64,000 nt of DNA from Astropecten irregularis (Eukaryota > Echinodermata > Asteroidea > Paxillosida > Astropectinidae). This document shows, one piece after another, positions 1 to 12,295 of the stretch (the first letter of the stretch is position 1; every line of letters starts with the position of its first letter). Made by a program: the position numbers and the translations under genes. The DNA is taken from contig OZ020246.1 of assembly GCA_963971285.1 (NCBI GenBank), positions 24,836,494 to 24,900,493 on the forward strand. Direction: 5' to 3'. The notes under the pieces were generated by a model that had not been told where the DNA came from, did not search any database, and saw only the letters and a list, made by a program, of their open reading frames with translations.

Positions 1-108
1 TTTTCCTTTCGTCACTTGTGTTTCTCCTCCTGTGGAATTTTGTACAACTGCCAGACGTTTTCTGGGTTGTTTTTTTCTTCGGTTCTCCCGGGAGGGACAG
101 CAGCAACC

Positions 109-394
109 ATGCACGACAAGTTAATTCACTCGGAAGCTATGAAGAAGAACGCCAGTCCCAGCAGTGGTGTCAGCAGCATCAGCCCCAGTGGGCTGAAAAT
201 TAAAACAGAACGCGACACCAGCCCCAAGTCAACACCACCGTGTAGCGGCAGCGGCGTGGGAGGTGCTGCAGTTGACGCAGAAATCGTCGAGCAGAAACCA
301 ATAACCCTATCCAAACTGATGCACGCTCGGGCTCAGCGCAGTGACTATTACCAAGGCACAGGTGTGTTCAGCTTTGAACTTCATCATCGACCAA
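109..394 (+). CDS. N-terminal coding exon of an unrecognised nuclear-type protein
   Basis: The ATG at 109 opens a 95-codon stretch ending at a canonical donor (A|GTAAGC, GT at 395-396) and leaves one base of a split codon. The frame is also open upstream, and a pyrimidine-rich run ending in ACAG at 97-100 could be an acceptor, so this may be an internal exon whose ATG is not the start. Residues 1-57 are Ser/Pro/Gly-rich with three SP sites (16-17, 25-26, 38-39) and an IKTE motif at 31-34, the sumoylation consensus. Residues 58-95 change character: compact, with basic and aromatic residues and no low complexity (KLMHAR, SDYYQGTGVF, ELHHRP). They look like a real conserved block. No signal peptide or membrane segment is visible. 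Codon composition is clearly more GC-rich than the flanks. The same frame stays open past the donor to about 606, but that tail is intron plus a transposon. I infer a nuclear regulator; the family is not recognised. Confidence 0.7.
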
Positions 395-525
395 GTAAGC
401 TTAATCTGTACCCGTACCTTAACCAGACACACAATGTTTTTCAATTTCAGTTTTTTTTTAACCCTATCTTGCATGTTCTCTTCAAAACAAAATGGCTTCA
501 CTTTAGTTCCAAGCTGGCAAACATA

Positions 526-775
526 GGGCCTGACTTATACAAAACCTTGGCTTGGGCTCTGGCTTGGGCTCCGGCTTTGACTCCATTTCTAAGATCCATT
601 TTAAAGTAACAGGTATCAAAATAACGGTTTTTGGGCACGGTTTAGAAGTAGGTACTTTATTTCAAACAAGAAAACAGCTTCAATCTCAGGGAAAAACCAC
701 AATCTGTATTTTCAGCTTTTATATGATGCAGCCTAAGCCCAAGCCAAAGCACAAGCCGTCATTTCGTAAAGTGCC
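526..775 (+). mobile_element. MITE family G, copy 1
   Basis: 250-bp element with imperfect inverted ends: GGCCTGACTTATACAAAAC on the left and a GTAAAGTGCC end on the right. Inside each end lie arrays of GGCTTGGGCTC / GAGCCTAAGC type hexamers. ATAG occurs on both sides and may be a target duplication. It sits just 130 bp inside the intron. Four more copies lie in the window, and G1, G3 and G5 share one orientation. Confidence 0.75.
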
Positions 776-2089
776 ATAGACCTCAAGGGGAGATTCTCTA
801 AAACTGTCCTTAAACTCTGCTCTTCTAGTCGGCATGTAAATCCTTTTGCTGTGATTTCAGATGAAATCAAATTTGACAGATGATTTGAATTTGAAACCAG
901 TTTGATATCAGGAGTTAATCATTTCTCTTGCCATTTCCTCGAGGAAGTCCGAGAATGCAGCATCCCTCAGGCTGTCTGCTTTGCTGTCTGAGTGTCTGTC
1001 ACATACTTTTACTTTTTGAACTAGTCTCTGACGTCTACTGTCAAATGTTGTCTGTGCATGAATGCGATGTCTCCTTTTGGGTCTGTGAGCTCGCTGAAAA
1101 AGAATGAAACAAATCAAGAAACCTCAAAACTGAAGATAACTTTCCAAAGGGTCATTCCAGAAATCTGTCTTGTAAATGCTGCAAACATATTAAAGTTATT
1201 ATCATATTTTCTTCAGGTATTCTTGCATACTTTGCTTGATTGTTTCTGAACTACTCAGTAAAATGCTGTAGCCCGAATGTACTGCTGTTTCTTGAATGAT
1301 ATTTGCAACAAAATAATACAACACGCCCCCTGCCAGCCACAACTCATGAATGATTGAATCCGAGAAACTTGACCCATGACCCAGGAATTAGGTAATTATG
1401 ACATCAGACCGGCATGGATTCAGTTCAACAGAAACAAGCTCAAGTCAATGTGATCATGAAAATAATACGTCATATTGCTTCTTTTTCTGTATAGTCCGAA
1501 TGCCCAACACCTAATGTACAGAGTGTGTTTTTGTTGATTGGTCATGGAGAACATGATGAGAAACAGCACATGTGCAGTACTTCATGTACATGTACGTACG
1601 ATCAACTCACACACACCATCGATTCCCTCGCACATACGTATATACACACACACACACACCTGCATGCACTTAGTCTATGAGTAGCTGCACATATGTTCTA
1701 GTCATATTGAACCAAATTTGCATATTTCACCTTGCCATTCATTCATTAGTGCCATCTGGAAAGGCTCAAGCTCCATCTGGACTGGAAATTATATTTTTTG
1801 TTGTCATCTGATTGGTGCCTCGATAAACCACATTATTGACCAGAGAATTGTACTGCTACACGTCTACTACTACTTCAGCTATTTTTGTAATGAAATATCA
1901 AGCGGTGCTTCAATCAATTTGTTGCCTTTTTTCAAGTGAATGTGATTGGCATTGTATTGTACACAAACATGAAAATCAATTGACGAAATGTAATCCTTGT
2001 ATGTAAATCAGTGGTGTTAACAATTGGTCTTCTTGAACTTTTTTTATATACCTTGCACTTCATATTATTTCCCCACAAATTTGTTAAAC
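776..2089. other. Intronic sequence without recognisable genes
   Basis: Unique AT-rich sequence. Apart from a CA microsatellite and a CATGTACATGTACGTACG stretch near 1580, I see nothing interpretable here. Confidence 0.5.
1644..1659. repeat. (CA)n microsatellite
   Basis: Eight CA/AC units following alternating TATA/GTA sequence. A simple-sequence repeat likely to vary in length. Confidence 0.9.
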
Positions 2090-2455
2090 TTAAAGCTACA
2101 GTACAGGATTGGTAACATACCCAACTAGAAATGATCACAGATTTACGTATACCTTTCAGGGTATGAAGATGGTGCTAGTAGAAACATCCCTTTTTAATAT
2201 CTCCACCTGAAATTCTGTATTTATCCAGAAATTAGTAAAATAAACACCATGAACAGTTTTGATCTCGGGGCAAGATCAAAATCATTCTTTATGTTTTATA
2301 GGAAAACTTGAGTCAGGTTTTTGCTATTTTCTCGTGAATCAGATGTCCAATTGAGCTCACATTTTCACAGGTTTATCATTACATGTACATGCTGGATCAG
2401 ACTAAGTGTGAGTGTTGTTCTGTGACCTTTACCAATCATATATGGATAGCTTTAA
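2090..2455 (+). mobile_element. TTAA-flanked MITE, subtype B, copy 1
   Basis: 366 bp bounded by TTAA on both sides, with inverted ends TTAAAGCTACAG..GGATTGGTAA. The interior is the shared core: CAGAAAT..TCACAGATTTACGTATA, GTATGAAGATGGTG, GGTAGAAACAT, CCTGAAAT..TATTTATCCAGAAA and GATCTCGGGG.AAGATC. The core is non-coding. The reference orientation is taken as the one with this order. Confidence 0.85.
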
Positions 2456-3745
2456 AGGAAGAAATATAGAGCTAATATTGTGAAATGCAGTGGCAGTGTC
2501 TATACGTTGGCATATTATTAGAGAATATCCGAGGAGGCTAAAATATGGATTCCGTTTTTCAGGGAAGAAAATCCTTCTTGTGTTTTTTCCCCCAAATCTT
2601 AGAACTCGTAAAGAAGGTCTTTGTAAGGATGTTCTCCTTATAGTTATTCCCTGTGCTGAGGACAACTTCAGTATCAGTTAAGGAGTAAAGTATGTTAACC
2701 TTCGCAAACTGTTATAACTAATGTTGCATGTTTTCCCCTGTTTTGCTGCTTGAGATGGTTATACATAAATATAATTGTAGGGAAGATAGAACACATCATC
2801 TCAGGTGTGTGGACTCGTTCATGTATGTTTGGATTACAGGCCCCTCTTATGCCTATCATTGTATTTTGTGTTCCATGCCCTGGGGTTTCTCGGGGCGCAA
2901 ACTCATGACCTAAATAATCCAGCGATGTTTCCTGTTGGGCTACACACCTGGAAGCCTACAGTTAACTATCATTCCAACCCTAGGTGTACAGTATTTCTTT
3001 TCATTAGAGCCCAATTTTATAGCTCTATATTCTATGCGGGAGTTCTGTGCTAATGACCGTTACTCTGTGCTTACATATTTCACAGAGAAATTCTAGCATA
3101 ACCCTGTATTGTGTAATCACTTCACAGGATCCTATAGACTACAGTGTAAAATTAGGCAAAAGTACACTTTACAACTTTGGCCTACACACTGTTGACATTC
3201 TGTGATTACCTACAAAAACTATAAACGTGGACTTACTCTATTAGGTGCAAATTTTTGACTAGAGCTGATAAAATTCCACTGATCAATAATCAGCAGAATC
3301 TATGTTCTTCTTCTTCTTCTTTCTTTAAATTTTGCCAGATTTCTAAATTCTTGCACACAATATTGTAGGCCTATGAATCTAGTGTTATTAGGACTTAATT
3401 TTGGAACGTCCAATCATACCTTAGTTAGTCAACCCTGGTCCTCAGCCATCTACCTATTTTAATGGTCTGTAACAAGATTTTCATTAGTCTGTCTAGTGTC
3501 TACAGGATTCACTAAAGTTGACATACTGTGTTGGTTGCTTTGACATGTCATGGATGGGTTGTGACATTTCAAAAGAAATGTAGAAGTTCTAGTTCAAATA
3601 ATAAGGAGATGACTTCCAATCGGTCAGCTGAAATCATTTGCATGTAAATGAGCACATTTATGGGAATCCCCAAATTTTGCATAAATTATCACATGATGTT
3701 GCTGTTTGCCTGTTAATTTTTCACACAACATGGCAGAAAGAGTAG
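2456..3745. other. Intronic sequence, mostly unremarkable
   Basis: No exon or repeat recognised except a short site cluster at 3630-3695 listed separately. Confidence 0.5.
3630..3695. promoter_or_regulatory. Possible enhancer fragment: octamer-like sites and a kappaB-like site
   Basis: Within 65 bp there is ATTTGCAT, then ATGTAAATGA, then GGGAATCCCC (fits GGGRNWYYCC), then TTTTGCATAAATTA. This grouping of POU/octamer-type motifs around a Rel-type motif is seen directly. Any function is inference; such motifs also arise by chance in AT-rich DNA. Confidence 0.25.
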
Positions 3746-3909
3746 CCAATAGACCTTATTCACGGTGCATCCATCCTACATTCGAAGCAGTGCAATCAAA
3801 CAGAGGCATGAATTCAAAGAATTATTCTTTTTAGAATTGGTGCTTATCTTTTCCAAAGGGTATACAAGGAAGGTGACAAAATGGATGCACCATGAGTAAG
3901 GCCTATTGG
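3746..3909. mobile_element. Palindromic MITE, family P
   Basis: 164 bp with long inverted ends of about 29 bp: CCAATAGACCTTATTCACGG.. on the left and the complement of CCAATAGGCCTTACTCATGG.. on the right, both continuing into TGCATCCAT. The interior is non-coding. Single copy in this window. Confidence 0.75.
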
Positions 3910-6042
3910 CCTACTTTACTTACATGTGTGACCAACACTTTCACCAAGGCTAGAAAAATCTGTGCAAAGCTGGTGTATTGATTTCTCCTGCTTATGGGGG
4001 CCGTTACGAGACAGTGAGCTTTTCCCCCTATTTGCCCTGGTGAAATGCTGAGATTCTGGCTTTTTTTATATCACTTACTGCACATTTTACATACCAGGAC
4101 CAGGCCTTACCGGTACATCCTACTAAATGCCATACAAATTCGGCCTTGCCACGTTTATGCCCAATATTTGTCATTCCTCAGAAGCCTTAGATTCACAATC
4201 AACAGAAAGGTTCACAAGTTCAAATCTGGCAGCAATGTTCTTTTCCTGCCAAGGTGAACGTGTACATTCTCCTAAATGTTTACGTGGCCCATTATTCTGA
4301 CAGTCCATTAATTTTATGATTACATTCGCCTGACATACTTGGCCCTCTTTATGAAAAATTAACCACCTCATGCAGACAGTTGTGGAATGTTTGTTTAACA
4401 ATAGCCATAGAGGCAGAAGTAGGCCTATTTTTTACACTTTCTCATTCATAAAATTTGATCACTCAATAAATCAATCCTATACATAGTCTGATATATCAAA
4501 CAATAGATTGTTAGTGTGAAGACAATTTCAAAGTCAAAATTGACCCAGTTTTTCTGTGTAAGTGTAAGTTCCTCAAGGCATACTCTATATATGCCTAATA
4601 TATACCAGATGTCAAGGCTGGATTTGTAAAGAAAAAATGATTATTTAAAGGTATAATACATGATTGGTAACAGTCACAGACAGACACAGAACGGGATTTG
4701 CAAAGATGTGCGTTTTGGCTGAATTTGGTGCTTAAACAGAAGTGAAGGTCTTAAACAGACGTTGTTTCATGTACCTTTTTACGCTTTGTTCATCTGGATA
4801 GCAAAAATACGAGCGAAATAATCTTGCCTTCCCCCCCTCCGAATCCTTTACGGTTAGGGCCTACACCATGCTTGCGAAATGCTACTAAATCGTTTGGACG
4901 AACGATCTTTTTAAAAGACACTAAATCTTGATTTCCTTGAAAAACCCAGCATCCTGATGAACCAAGATTTCCCCATGGTGACTGTTGAGTCCATTTTTTT
5001 TGGAGGCCTGGCAAATCCTGTACACTGCCTTTATAGACGATTTTCACGAAAGTCACTTTTAAGCACTGTAGTCTTATTTACCAGGCAATAAAATACCAAG
5101 CTGTGTTAACCATTACAATTTCCAATGTAATACTTGCATATAACTTATTATGTCAAGTACCATTCACATGCATCTCTGCAAAACACATTAAAATCGGATT
5201 TGAAAAAAAAAAGATGGCGAGGCTTTATTTAGATGTGGAATGTTGAGTTATGCATTAATAGACTTTCTCCTGTCATGACTGACTTTTCCATTTAGCATCG
5301 CAATCTCAGCGGGACAAGATAGATCATGGCAACAATTCCAGTACTGCATCTCAGACATGGAACGTTGAAAGAAAAAAAGAGGAGAAAAAAAAAGCCCCCT
5401 ACAGGAATTTAATGAACATTGCAGGAGGGACCAACCTACAGACCAGCATGAACTGTATAGTTTTTTCTCATAACAGGTGCAATTGAGATAATGACATAGC
5501 TAGCGCAGGAAACATGACAAGGGCTGACAGTCCAGGATATGGCATTGATCCATGAACATAAATCCACACCCAATGAGAGTTTCTTGTTGTGTCTGACTTT
5601 CTCCATATCTCAAGAAAATCCTCGCTTAATTTTGTCTGACATGGCCACGGAAATGTAACCATTCTTGTGATGTGTTGTCCTGAAGATGAGCCTGTCTATT
5701 ACCATGGAAACATATTCTTATAGGTCCTTTTTTTTTAAATCACATGTTTTAACAAACATGTCTTATTTTGCTTAAAGGGACCCTGATCATAAATCTTCTT
5801 GAAAGTTAAATTCCATACTAGCTGCAGATTATTTTGTTTTGAAGTATTTTGAATGGACTTCTTCTTCGTAAACCCCTTCAAGTTAGTGTTAGAAATAGAA
5901 ACCTCAATTATTTGAGGTTCATTTTGTAGGTGTCTTGTGGTGGATCTGTTCAAGTTCTTTACATATTGAAAGAATTAAGTGAAAGAAAGTTTGTTCATTG
6001 GAAAAAGGTTGTAAATGGATTGATTTTCACAAGTATACTGTA
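3910..6042. other. Intronic stretch with one partial TTAA-element end
   Basis: At 4645-4680 a TTAAAGGTATAATACATG end followed by GATTGGTAACAG resembles the left end of the TTAA family, but I cannot find the matching right end. A purine-only tract lies at about 5367-5395. Nothing else is interpretable. Confidence 0.4.
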
Positions 6043-6170
6043 ATAAACTGCTGCATGCAAACTGCTCATCAGCCAAAAATGACTTAAAATATAGGCTATA
6101 AAATGCTTGGAGTTAGGAGGGTCTGACACGTTTCGATCCTAGCAGGATATTTCTCCTTTGAGTGAGAATG
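6043..6170 (-). mobile_element. Penelope-like fragment, family C, copy 1
   Basis: Minus-strand copy of a recurrent unit: hairpin GATCCTGCTAGGATC-type stem, GAAAC box, GTGTCAG, then CCTCCTAACTCCAAGCA, ending in a segment with GCTGATGAGCAGTTTG. The hairpin-plus-GAAAC layout matches hammerhead-bearing terminal repeats of Penelope-like elements. No reverse transcriptase is present. Confidence 0.5.
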
Positions 6171-7446
6171 TGAGATGGATTGATTTATGTTCAGTTTTTA
6201 GAGTGAATGTCAAAATGTCATTTAGAAATAACTTCCCTACAACTTTACAAGCACAAATTGTTTGAAGATAAACTGCTTTAAATTTGACGAGGATTTCGTT
6301 TGTAAGATTCATGATATGCTAGTAATGGTGATAATTAATGTAACACAAACTTGAAAGCTCCTCGCTAATAATCAATGTTTTATTCAACAAATTTAGATTA
6401 ATTCTTGGCATTAAGCACTATAACACTCCGGTTGATGAGTTTCATGCATGCATTATATGCAAGCCTTTCAAAGTCATTATGGAGAAAGAGGCACAGAGCA
6501 TGAACTTAAACATTCATGAAGGGGGACCTCAGGCATTCAACCCTTCCTGTAAAAGGTCACTTGGATGAGAAAAAAAACTGAAAATGTCTAGGGGATCCTT
6601 TTAAGCAGGGCACCAAGGCAACGACCAACGGGAGTCAAGAGCCAGGGCATAATAATGTCGCCATGAATATATCAAGCCAAGGCATACAGCATTCCCAAGC
6701 GGGGAATGTTCCTTCCCAGAGGTTGTGGAGAACAACAACGCAATTCACGATTCCGTGCGATGCTCCTGATTGTTCTCGTCCACCAAAGGACAGCAGGGTC
6801 TAGTTGAGAGGCACAACATGCAAGAAAACAGATGTTGAACATGCTGGATGGCTCTTCATCCGAGTCCGATCAAGGTGTTTGTGAGGCCAAGGTGTTTATG
6901 ATTGACTTCAGGAGGAAGCCAGCATGATTCACATGTCCAACCAGCCAGAAACCCATAGTCAGGTTCCTGTTTTCATGACGAGGAAACATCTGGCATATAT
7001 AGCTCCTCGATCCGTTCCTCCCTCCCTCCCCTATATAACCCCGGCTTCCAAGATTTTTTATTTCCAGGAATGAATCATCGAGCCGAGATCGTGCAGCATG
7101 TTGCAACCGTACACGTGTCTCTTCTGATGTTGGATGGAATCCATCTTAACTTTATACTCAAGCCTCTCCCTCATTAAAATGGAAATACCCTTTCTCAGTA
7201 GCTACACCAGGTCCAAAGCGAAACTGTTGTCTATTGTAACAGCAAGTGCCAAGTGCCCAACTGTCGGCAGAGTTTAGAGTTCTGCCAAAAGTATGAGAGA
7301 CATTCAAACAACTTCGCAAATACTTTCAGCCCTCTTAATGAAATACAGCTGTCTATTCACGAAGACCTCTAGATAGAAGATGTGGCTATGGGCCTGAGCA
7401 CAAGAAATACATGTGCTGATAGTCTGATGCTCTACTTCCTGATTCT
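6171..7446. other. Intronic stretch, slightly GC-richer around 6.6-7.1 kb
   Basis: Around 6689-6715 an inverted GCATTCCC..GGGAATG pair is visible, which resembles two TEAD-type M-CAT sites. A CT-rich run followed by CTATATAACC lies at 7017-7040. Neither has supporting context. No exon is seen. Confidence 0.35.
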
Positions 7447-7818
7447 TTAAAAGGATGGTACAGCATTGGTAAGACAAAATACACTTCTAGATCACAGATT
7501 CACATAAAACTTACACAGTATAATGGTGATGATGGGAGAAAACATCCCATGAAATGTTTTTGTTTGAAATGCCATATTCGTTGAGAAATAAATGAAACTA
7601 TTTTCTGATTGTCGATTGGAAAAAAATCGCTTTGAAGCGTTTTTATTCATTCGTTGAAATGTGTAAACGGGTTTTCACTATTTTCTCGTGACCCAGATGG
7701 CAGATTGACCTCAAACTTCTACAGGTTTGTCATAAAGGTATATGATGAATTACATAATGTGCTTTCACTGTCAGCAACGTTTTTGTCGCAAAAGCCAGTT
7801 CTGAAACCATCCCTTTAA
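7447..7818 (+). mobile_element. TTAA-flanked MITE, diverged subtype B copy 2
   Basis: 372 bp bounded by TTAA, with inverted ends AAAGGATGGT / ACCATCCCTTT. The interior keeps recognisable parts of the common core (CACAGATTCACAT, GGTGATGATGG, the C-rich/ACGTTT end). It is more diverged than other copies and probably older or a separate subfamily. Confidence 0.65.
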
Positions 7819-8723
7819 GCAAATAAGTTCCACTGCTTAGGAGTCAGTTATATTAGCAGGACCTCAAACAACTCGTGATTCAGTGAGGTTAGGCTCTGTA
7901 AAATCGCTGACCAGCGTTGGGGGTTTTGAAGGGATACCGGTCAATTTGGAGCTGTGGAACAGGCTTAATTGGGGAAGTGTGAACTAGGCCGGCAGAGTGG
8001 TACTCCTAGGCTTACACCTGGTTCCTATACTGTCAAGATTCATATCCTTGATTTTAGCACTGTATGCACATGTGTCATCATATCCACACGTGTTGTCCTC
8101 AAGAAGTGTGGGAAGAAGGCAAGTCTGGTCTCATTTTCCAGTGCCAATTTGGTTTGGATCAAGAGGGACAGTCTTTGAGTCGAAAACATGTTGCATAATA
8201 ATATGTTTGCAATAATGGACCGATCAGGCAGCTGCTTCAGTTTTTCCTTGCAGACTGTTGGGGTGCATGTTTCCCGGTATCACCCCAGATATGAATGGTT
8301 TCAGTTTAAACTCTGTGATTTCACTTTTGCTGTTCAACCTTTGGAGGAAAATCTGCTTCCACATTTTTCGTGATTGATGTCTTTGATGAAGTTGTTAGTG
8401 TGTGGTTGCTGTTTTAAAATTATCAGCTCCTTACTCCCCAACTAAGTTTGAATCTTTGAGGAAAACAAGAAATTTATCATTGAATTTAATTGGTTCATTC
8501 TGAACAGATGGACTGGATATATAGGATATCATCGATGATTTTAGGAGAGAAACTCTTCCATGTCTTTTAAGACAATATGTGACACGAGACATATTTCAAA
8601 AATGAAATGTCTTTTAAGATATATAAGCTTTGCTCTTCAGTGTTTCACTGTGATGAATTATTCTCAAAATGATTGGAACAAACAAACTTCACTGGGGCAA
8701 GTAGTTATGATATTGCAGACTAA
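7819..8723. other. Intronic stretch, nothing recognised
   Basis: Unique AT-rich sequence with only short chance open frames. No repeat family is identified. Confidence 0.5.
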
Positions 8724-8854
8724 GGGCATGTTTGTTTCGGCGCGAGATCAGTAATCTTTCGGATCCATGTCCCATGCTGGTCACATGCAGGTTAGCTAAA
8801 ATAGGATCCAAATCAGCAGGATCACTGATCTCATGCCTGAAACAAACAGGCCCT
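8724..8854. mobile_element. Palindromic MITE, family E, copy 1
   Basis: 131 bp; ends GGGCATGTTTGTTTCGG and CTGAAACAAACAGGCCC form an inverted pair, followed inwards by GATCAGTAATC / GATCACTGATC and GGATCC. The interior is a hairpin-prone GATC-rich sequence. Other copies start at 27929, 35020 and (half) 47044. Confidence 0.8.
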
Positions 8855-9426
8855 AAAAAGCACAAATATTGGATACCGTGTTTACACAAAGTAATTATCC
8901 AACCTTTTAAAGTGCTCAAAATAGAAAGATGGATATCTAGCTACCTGGTGTGGGACCATTGGAGAGGGGGTTGAAATTCATAACAGAGTAAAGATTGTCA
9001 ATCTGTCTTATTGTGAGTTTTGCCTGACACTGACAGGGATATGTGGCTTTCATTAAGCAACTCCCAGGAGTACACTGTTCAGGTTTAGAATACACAGGTA
9101 CAACACACATAATGTGATCATAGTGATGGCTGCTGATGATGATGATGAAGATGCTGGAAATGTAAAAAGGGGTTGAAGAGTTCAACATTCTAGTCATTGA
9201 TTGGGTATATCCTGACAGGAATTGACCAGAAGGGAACTTGTGCTGTGCACTGTCTGATTATGATATCACAGACATAATGCCCCCCTTTATTCCTTGTCTT
9301 TTCTCTCTAGTCTGTAAAGGGACAAAGTGTCACATACTAGGCCTACATATTGGAATAGTATGATCTTCTTGTAGAGGGATGGAGATAGGAAATAGGGTCA
9401 TCTGTTAGTACTGTAGTGTGAGCATA

Positions 9427-9755
9427 AGGCGTTTTCCTTTTCGAACCATGTTGAAAGCATCCCAGATCCGCCCCAGTTCAGCACGGCAATTTTTTTTAAC
9501 CGGATCTAAGAGATGCAACATTCACACTAAATTTATGGTGAAACAACACATATAGGCCTACCAACACAGATCACGATGAAAAAATGCAGTTTGGAACTGG
9601 GTTGAGATTTTCCTGGTCCCTACCAGGGTTGATTTTGATCCGGCTAGGCCATCCTACCCGGGTCGGCTTGGGGTTGAAGCTTTTCAAGTGCGAAAAGGGT
9701 TGAATAAAATTTTGGGGTTCGATCCGGTTCCAACCCTGAGATAGTGTGAAAAGCC
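9427..9755. mobile_element. MITE family F, copy 1
   Basis: About 330 bp with ends AAGGCGTTTTCCTTTTCG and AGTGTGAAAAGCCC. The interior carries ATCCGGTT..AACC motifs in opposing orientation (GATCCGGCTAGG, GGTTCGATCCGG). Shares the whole layout with copies near 13.9, 29.9 and 51.9 kb. Confidence 0.75.
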
Positions 9756-10571
9756 CTATTGAGCTATAGGATGAGTGAGAGCAGTTACTGCTTGAACCAC
9801 AGGTGCAATGCACTAATTTGATTCCCATTGTTGCTACTGAGTACAGGTGTAATACTTATGGGCCTCTCATCACACTCAAAGCTACCATGGATATGACGCG
9901 GGTCATGTGACACCCTATTGTCCAATCATAAAGCAGGAATCCACATGTGAATTATCATTTATGGATTCATCAATACCATGTTGATGACCTTGACAACAGG
10001 TGCTGCTTTGGCTGATTCAAGGTCAGTTTTACAGGTGATGGCAAGCATTTATATGTTAAATAGCGCCCTCATTTTCCAAGCAATAAATGCTTGCTTGCAG
10101 CTGTTTTCTGCTTGATGTTATACTATAGGTCTATAGAAGCAACTTTTTACTAATAGGCCTACTGACTATAAATTTGTTGCATTATCTACAATGCCCCCCA
10201 AAGGCCTATATTCTGATAAATTTGGTCAGATTTGACACACAAGATTCTGTTCATGTATTTTCCCGACTGTGAGCTAAAATATGTCATTTTGGGATTTTCA
10301 TTAAATTTGATCTTTTAGCTAAATATTACAAAAGAAGTTTTAGGGCGCCAGAAAGAGACTTAAAGATGGAGAATAACGATTTGTAAAAAATTGAAACAAA
10401 TACAAATCCTCATTTATAAGACATATAAGAACATTCTCATAATATACAATGGGGCTGTTGTTTTTTCATTATTTAGTAATATTGGAAATAAAATTTGATA
10501 GTAATTGTCAATTCTTGGGACTATTTACCCAAACTGGCCGTGTGTGGCGCTATTTAAATTTATGTCAATGT
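9756..10571. other. Intronic stretch, nothing recognised
   Basis: AT-rich unique sequence with two TAGGCCTA-type octamers nearby. No exon or transposon end is recognised. Confidence 0.5.
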
Positions 10572-10895
10572 GTGACGTAGTAGAGGGGATACGGTCCACG
10601 AACGAATCCCCTCGGTGCGCGGGAGTTGTATGCGATTTCCAATGAGTTTTGGGTTCATGTGGTTTCTGTATGCTAAAACTGGCCGAATCACTGCCCGAAT
10701 GATCATTACTATCCGATTAGTACATTGATTCTTCATCGATGCTGTATTCCTACCAAGGACGGTCGCCATATGTATCATTTTCAACCATTTTACTTTTGAA
10801 ATGATTGGAGTGCATGTATTACGTGTGGGTATGTAATATGCAACACACTGTGTATAAATATTCATAAGGAAAGCGAATCCCCTCTTCTACGTCAC
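10572..10895. mobile_element. MITE family T, 324 bp
   Basis: Bounded by a near-perfect 20-bp inverted repeat: GTGACGTAGTAGAGGGGAT on the left and the complement GTGACGTAGAAGAGGGGAT on the right. A third GAATCCCCTC lies just inside the left end. A 101-codon minus-strand open frame inside is not similar to any transposase and is probably chance. Single copy here. Confidence 0.75.
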
Positions 10896-12295
10896 CAACT
10901 TGAGGAAAACATGAATATTCATGATATGTAAATGAACCAAAAACGGGCAAAGTCGAGAGAAAATTTATCATTCTTGGCGGATGTGGAACGGTAAAAGGTG
11001 GCTTAAAATTCACATCAAGAAACTCCAAAAAGTGAGGGTTTATTATATCTTTGCCTTAATTGGAGCTAGGTGAACAAAATTTTACCTGAACATCTTGTTT
11101 TTCGAAATCGTTGGAGCCCAGCTTTAAGAAAGACAAAATAACAGCAGAGTATTTGAACGATCTGGAATTTCATACTACAAAGAGGTCATGATAATTAACC
11201 GTTTGTTTTCATGACTTCTGCTTAAATACTGTCCCTCTGTAAATTATATCTCACAGACTGTTTGATATTTTACATGGAAGTAAGACTTTGTTACAAAGGG
11301 AAGCAAATGACCATGCCAATCTGTGGAGGAAATTCTAGGCCATGTATGCAGCCAAAAAAAAAAGAGAAACAAAATTGCGTGGCTGTGTCGAATTCTGTGC
11401 CAACAGGAAAAACGGCCAAGGGTTGAGGCAACAACATATGCACACATCTTTATCCAATGAATGTATTTATAATGCTGGGCATCCAATGTGTAGCCTGATG
11501 CTTACCAGATGGCATTCCGTAATAATGGGTACCGAAATAAATGCTCATGCATGTTCAGCATGCAGTCGCAGGAAGAAAATAAATGTGACTGATTGCCAGC
11601 GCTGGTAATGCGATCCGAACATTCATGAAACAAGCAAGACCAAGATTCGCAGTGATGGCCGACTCACGACTGGTGGGTTATAAGATTCTTCCAGTGGCCC
11701 CTTAAATGTTAACAGCCCTGTTTTTGTGTCATGGCGCTCGCACGCAATGTGCTTTTTAGATAATGAGCCTATTCAAGAAGCAAAGTTCAAATGTTTTGCA
11801 TGTTTTTTCCTGGCAGTGCGGAGAATTTACGCTGATCGGAAATCCATTCGGCATCGCAATGTGGATGTGAATTCTCGAAAAAATAATATGCCATATGTTT
11901 TTCCTTTTGTGAATGTGAGGTATTGGCTTTGCAAAATCATGTTACATTTTACTTCTGAAGATAAAGGCCTATCTAGTGCAGAGACAAATCAGTCTCCTTG
12001 TTCTTTTCATTCCTTCTTATCTTCAGAAAAATTCCAGGTTTTGAAATTAACGTCCAGAATTGAAACCATTTGTACCTTCTCTTGGGATGTGTTCAAAATT
12101 AAGTTGTGCCTACAGTTCTACAAATTTAAAGAAAACAGCAAATTATCTTCAAGATCAAGTTTAGAACTTGAAAATATATCTAAAAGTATAAATAAACAGA
12201 ACAAACAAAAGTGTTTTCACTGTTTTGTACATTTTTAATGACAATTTATTAGGCCTATACTGTTTACCAAGGAAGTTAGGCTTTTATTTTTTAAC
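10896..12295. other. Intronic stretch with long but unconvincing open frames
   Basis: Includes CATGAATATTCATG near 10909 and a 170-codon frame at 11726-12238 that lacks an ATG start, domain signal or splice sites and is lysine/serine/phenylalanine-rich from AT composition. I read it as non-coding. Confidence 0.45.

Noticed and set aside
395-606. Continuation of the first exon's frame
   Set aside because: A strong GTAAGC donor ends the exon at 394, and the tail runs through intron and a family G transposon.
4645-4680. Additional full TTAA element
   Set aside because: Only a left-end resemblance is visible and no right end was found within 500 bp, so it is mentioned only as a fragment.
7017-7045. 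CT-rich tract followed by CTATATAACC as a promoter
   Set aside because: No downstream exon or start-site context; TATA-like strings are frequent in this AT-rich sequence.
11726-12238. 170-codon open frame on the + strand
   Set aside because: It begins at GTG rather than ATG, has AT-driven Lys/Ser/Phe composition, no recognisable domain and no paired splice sites.
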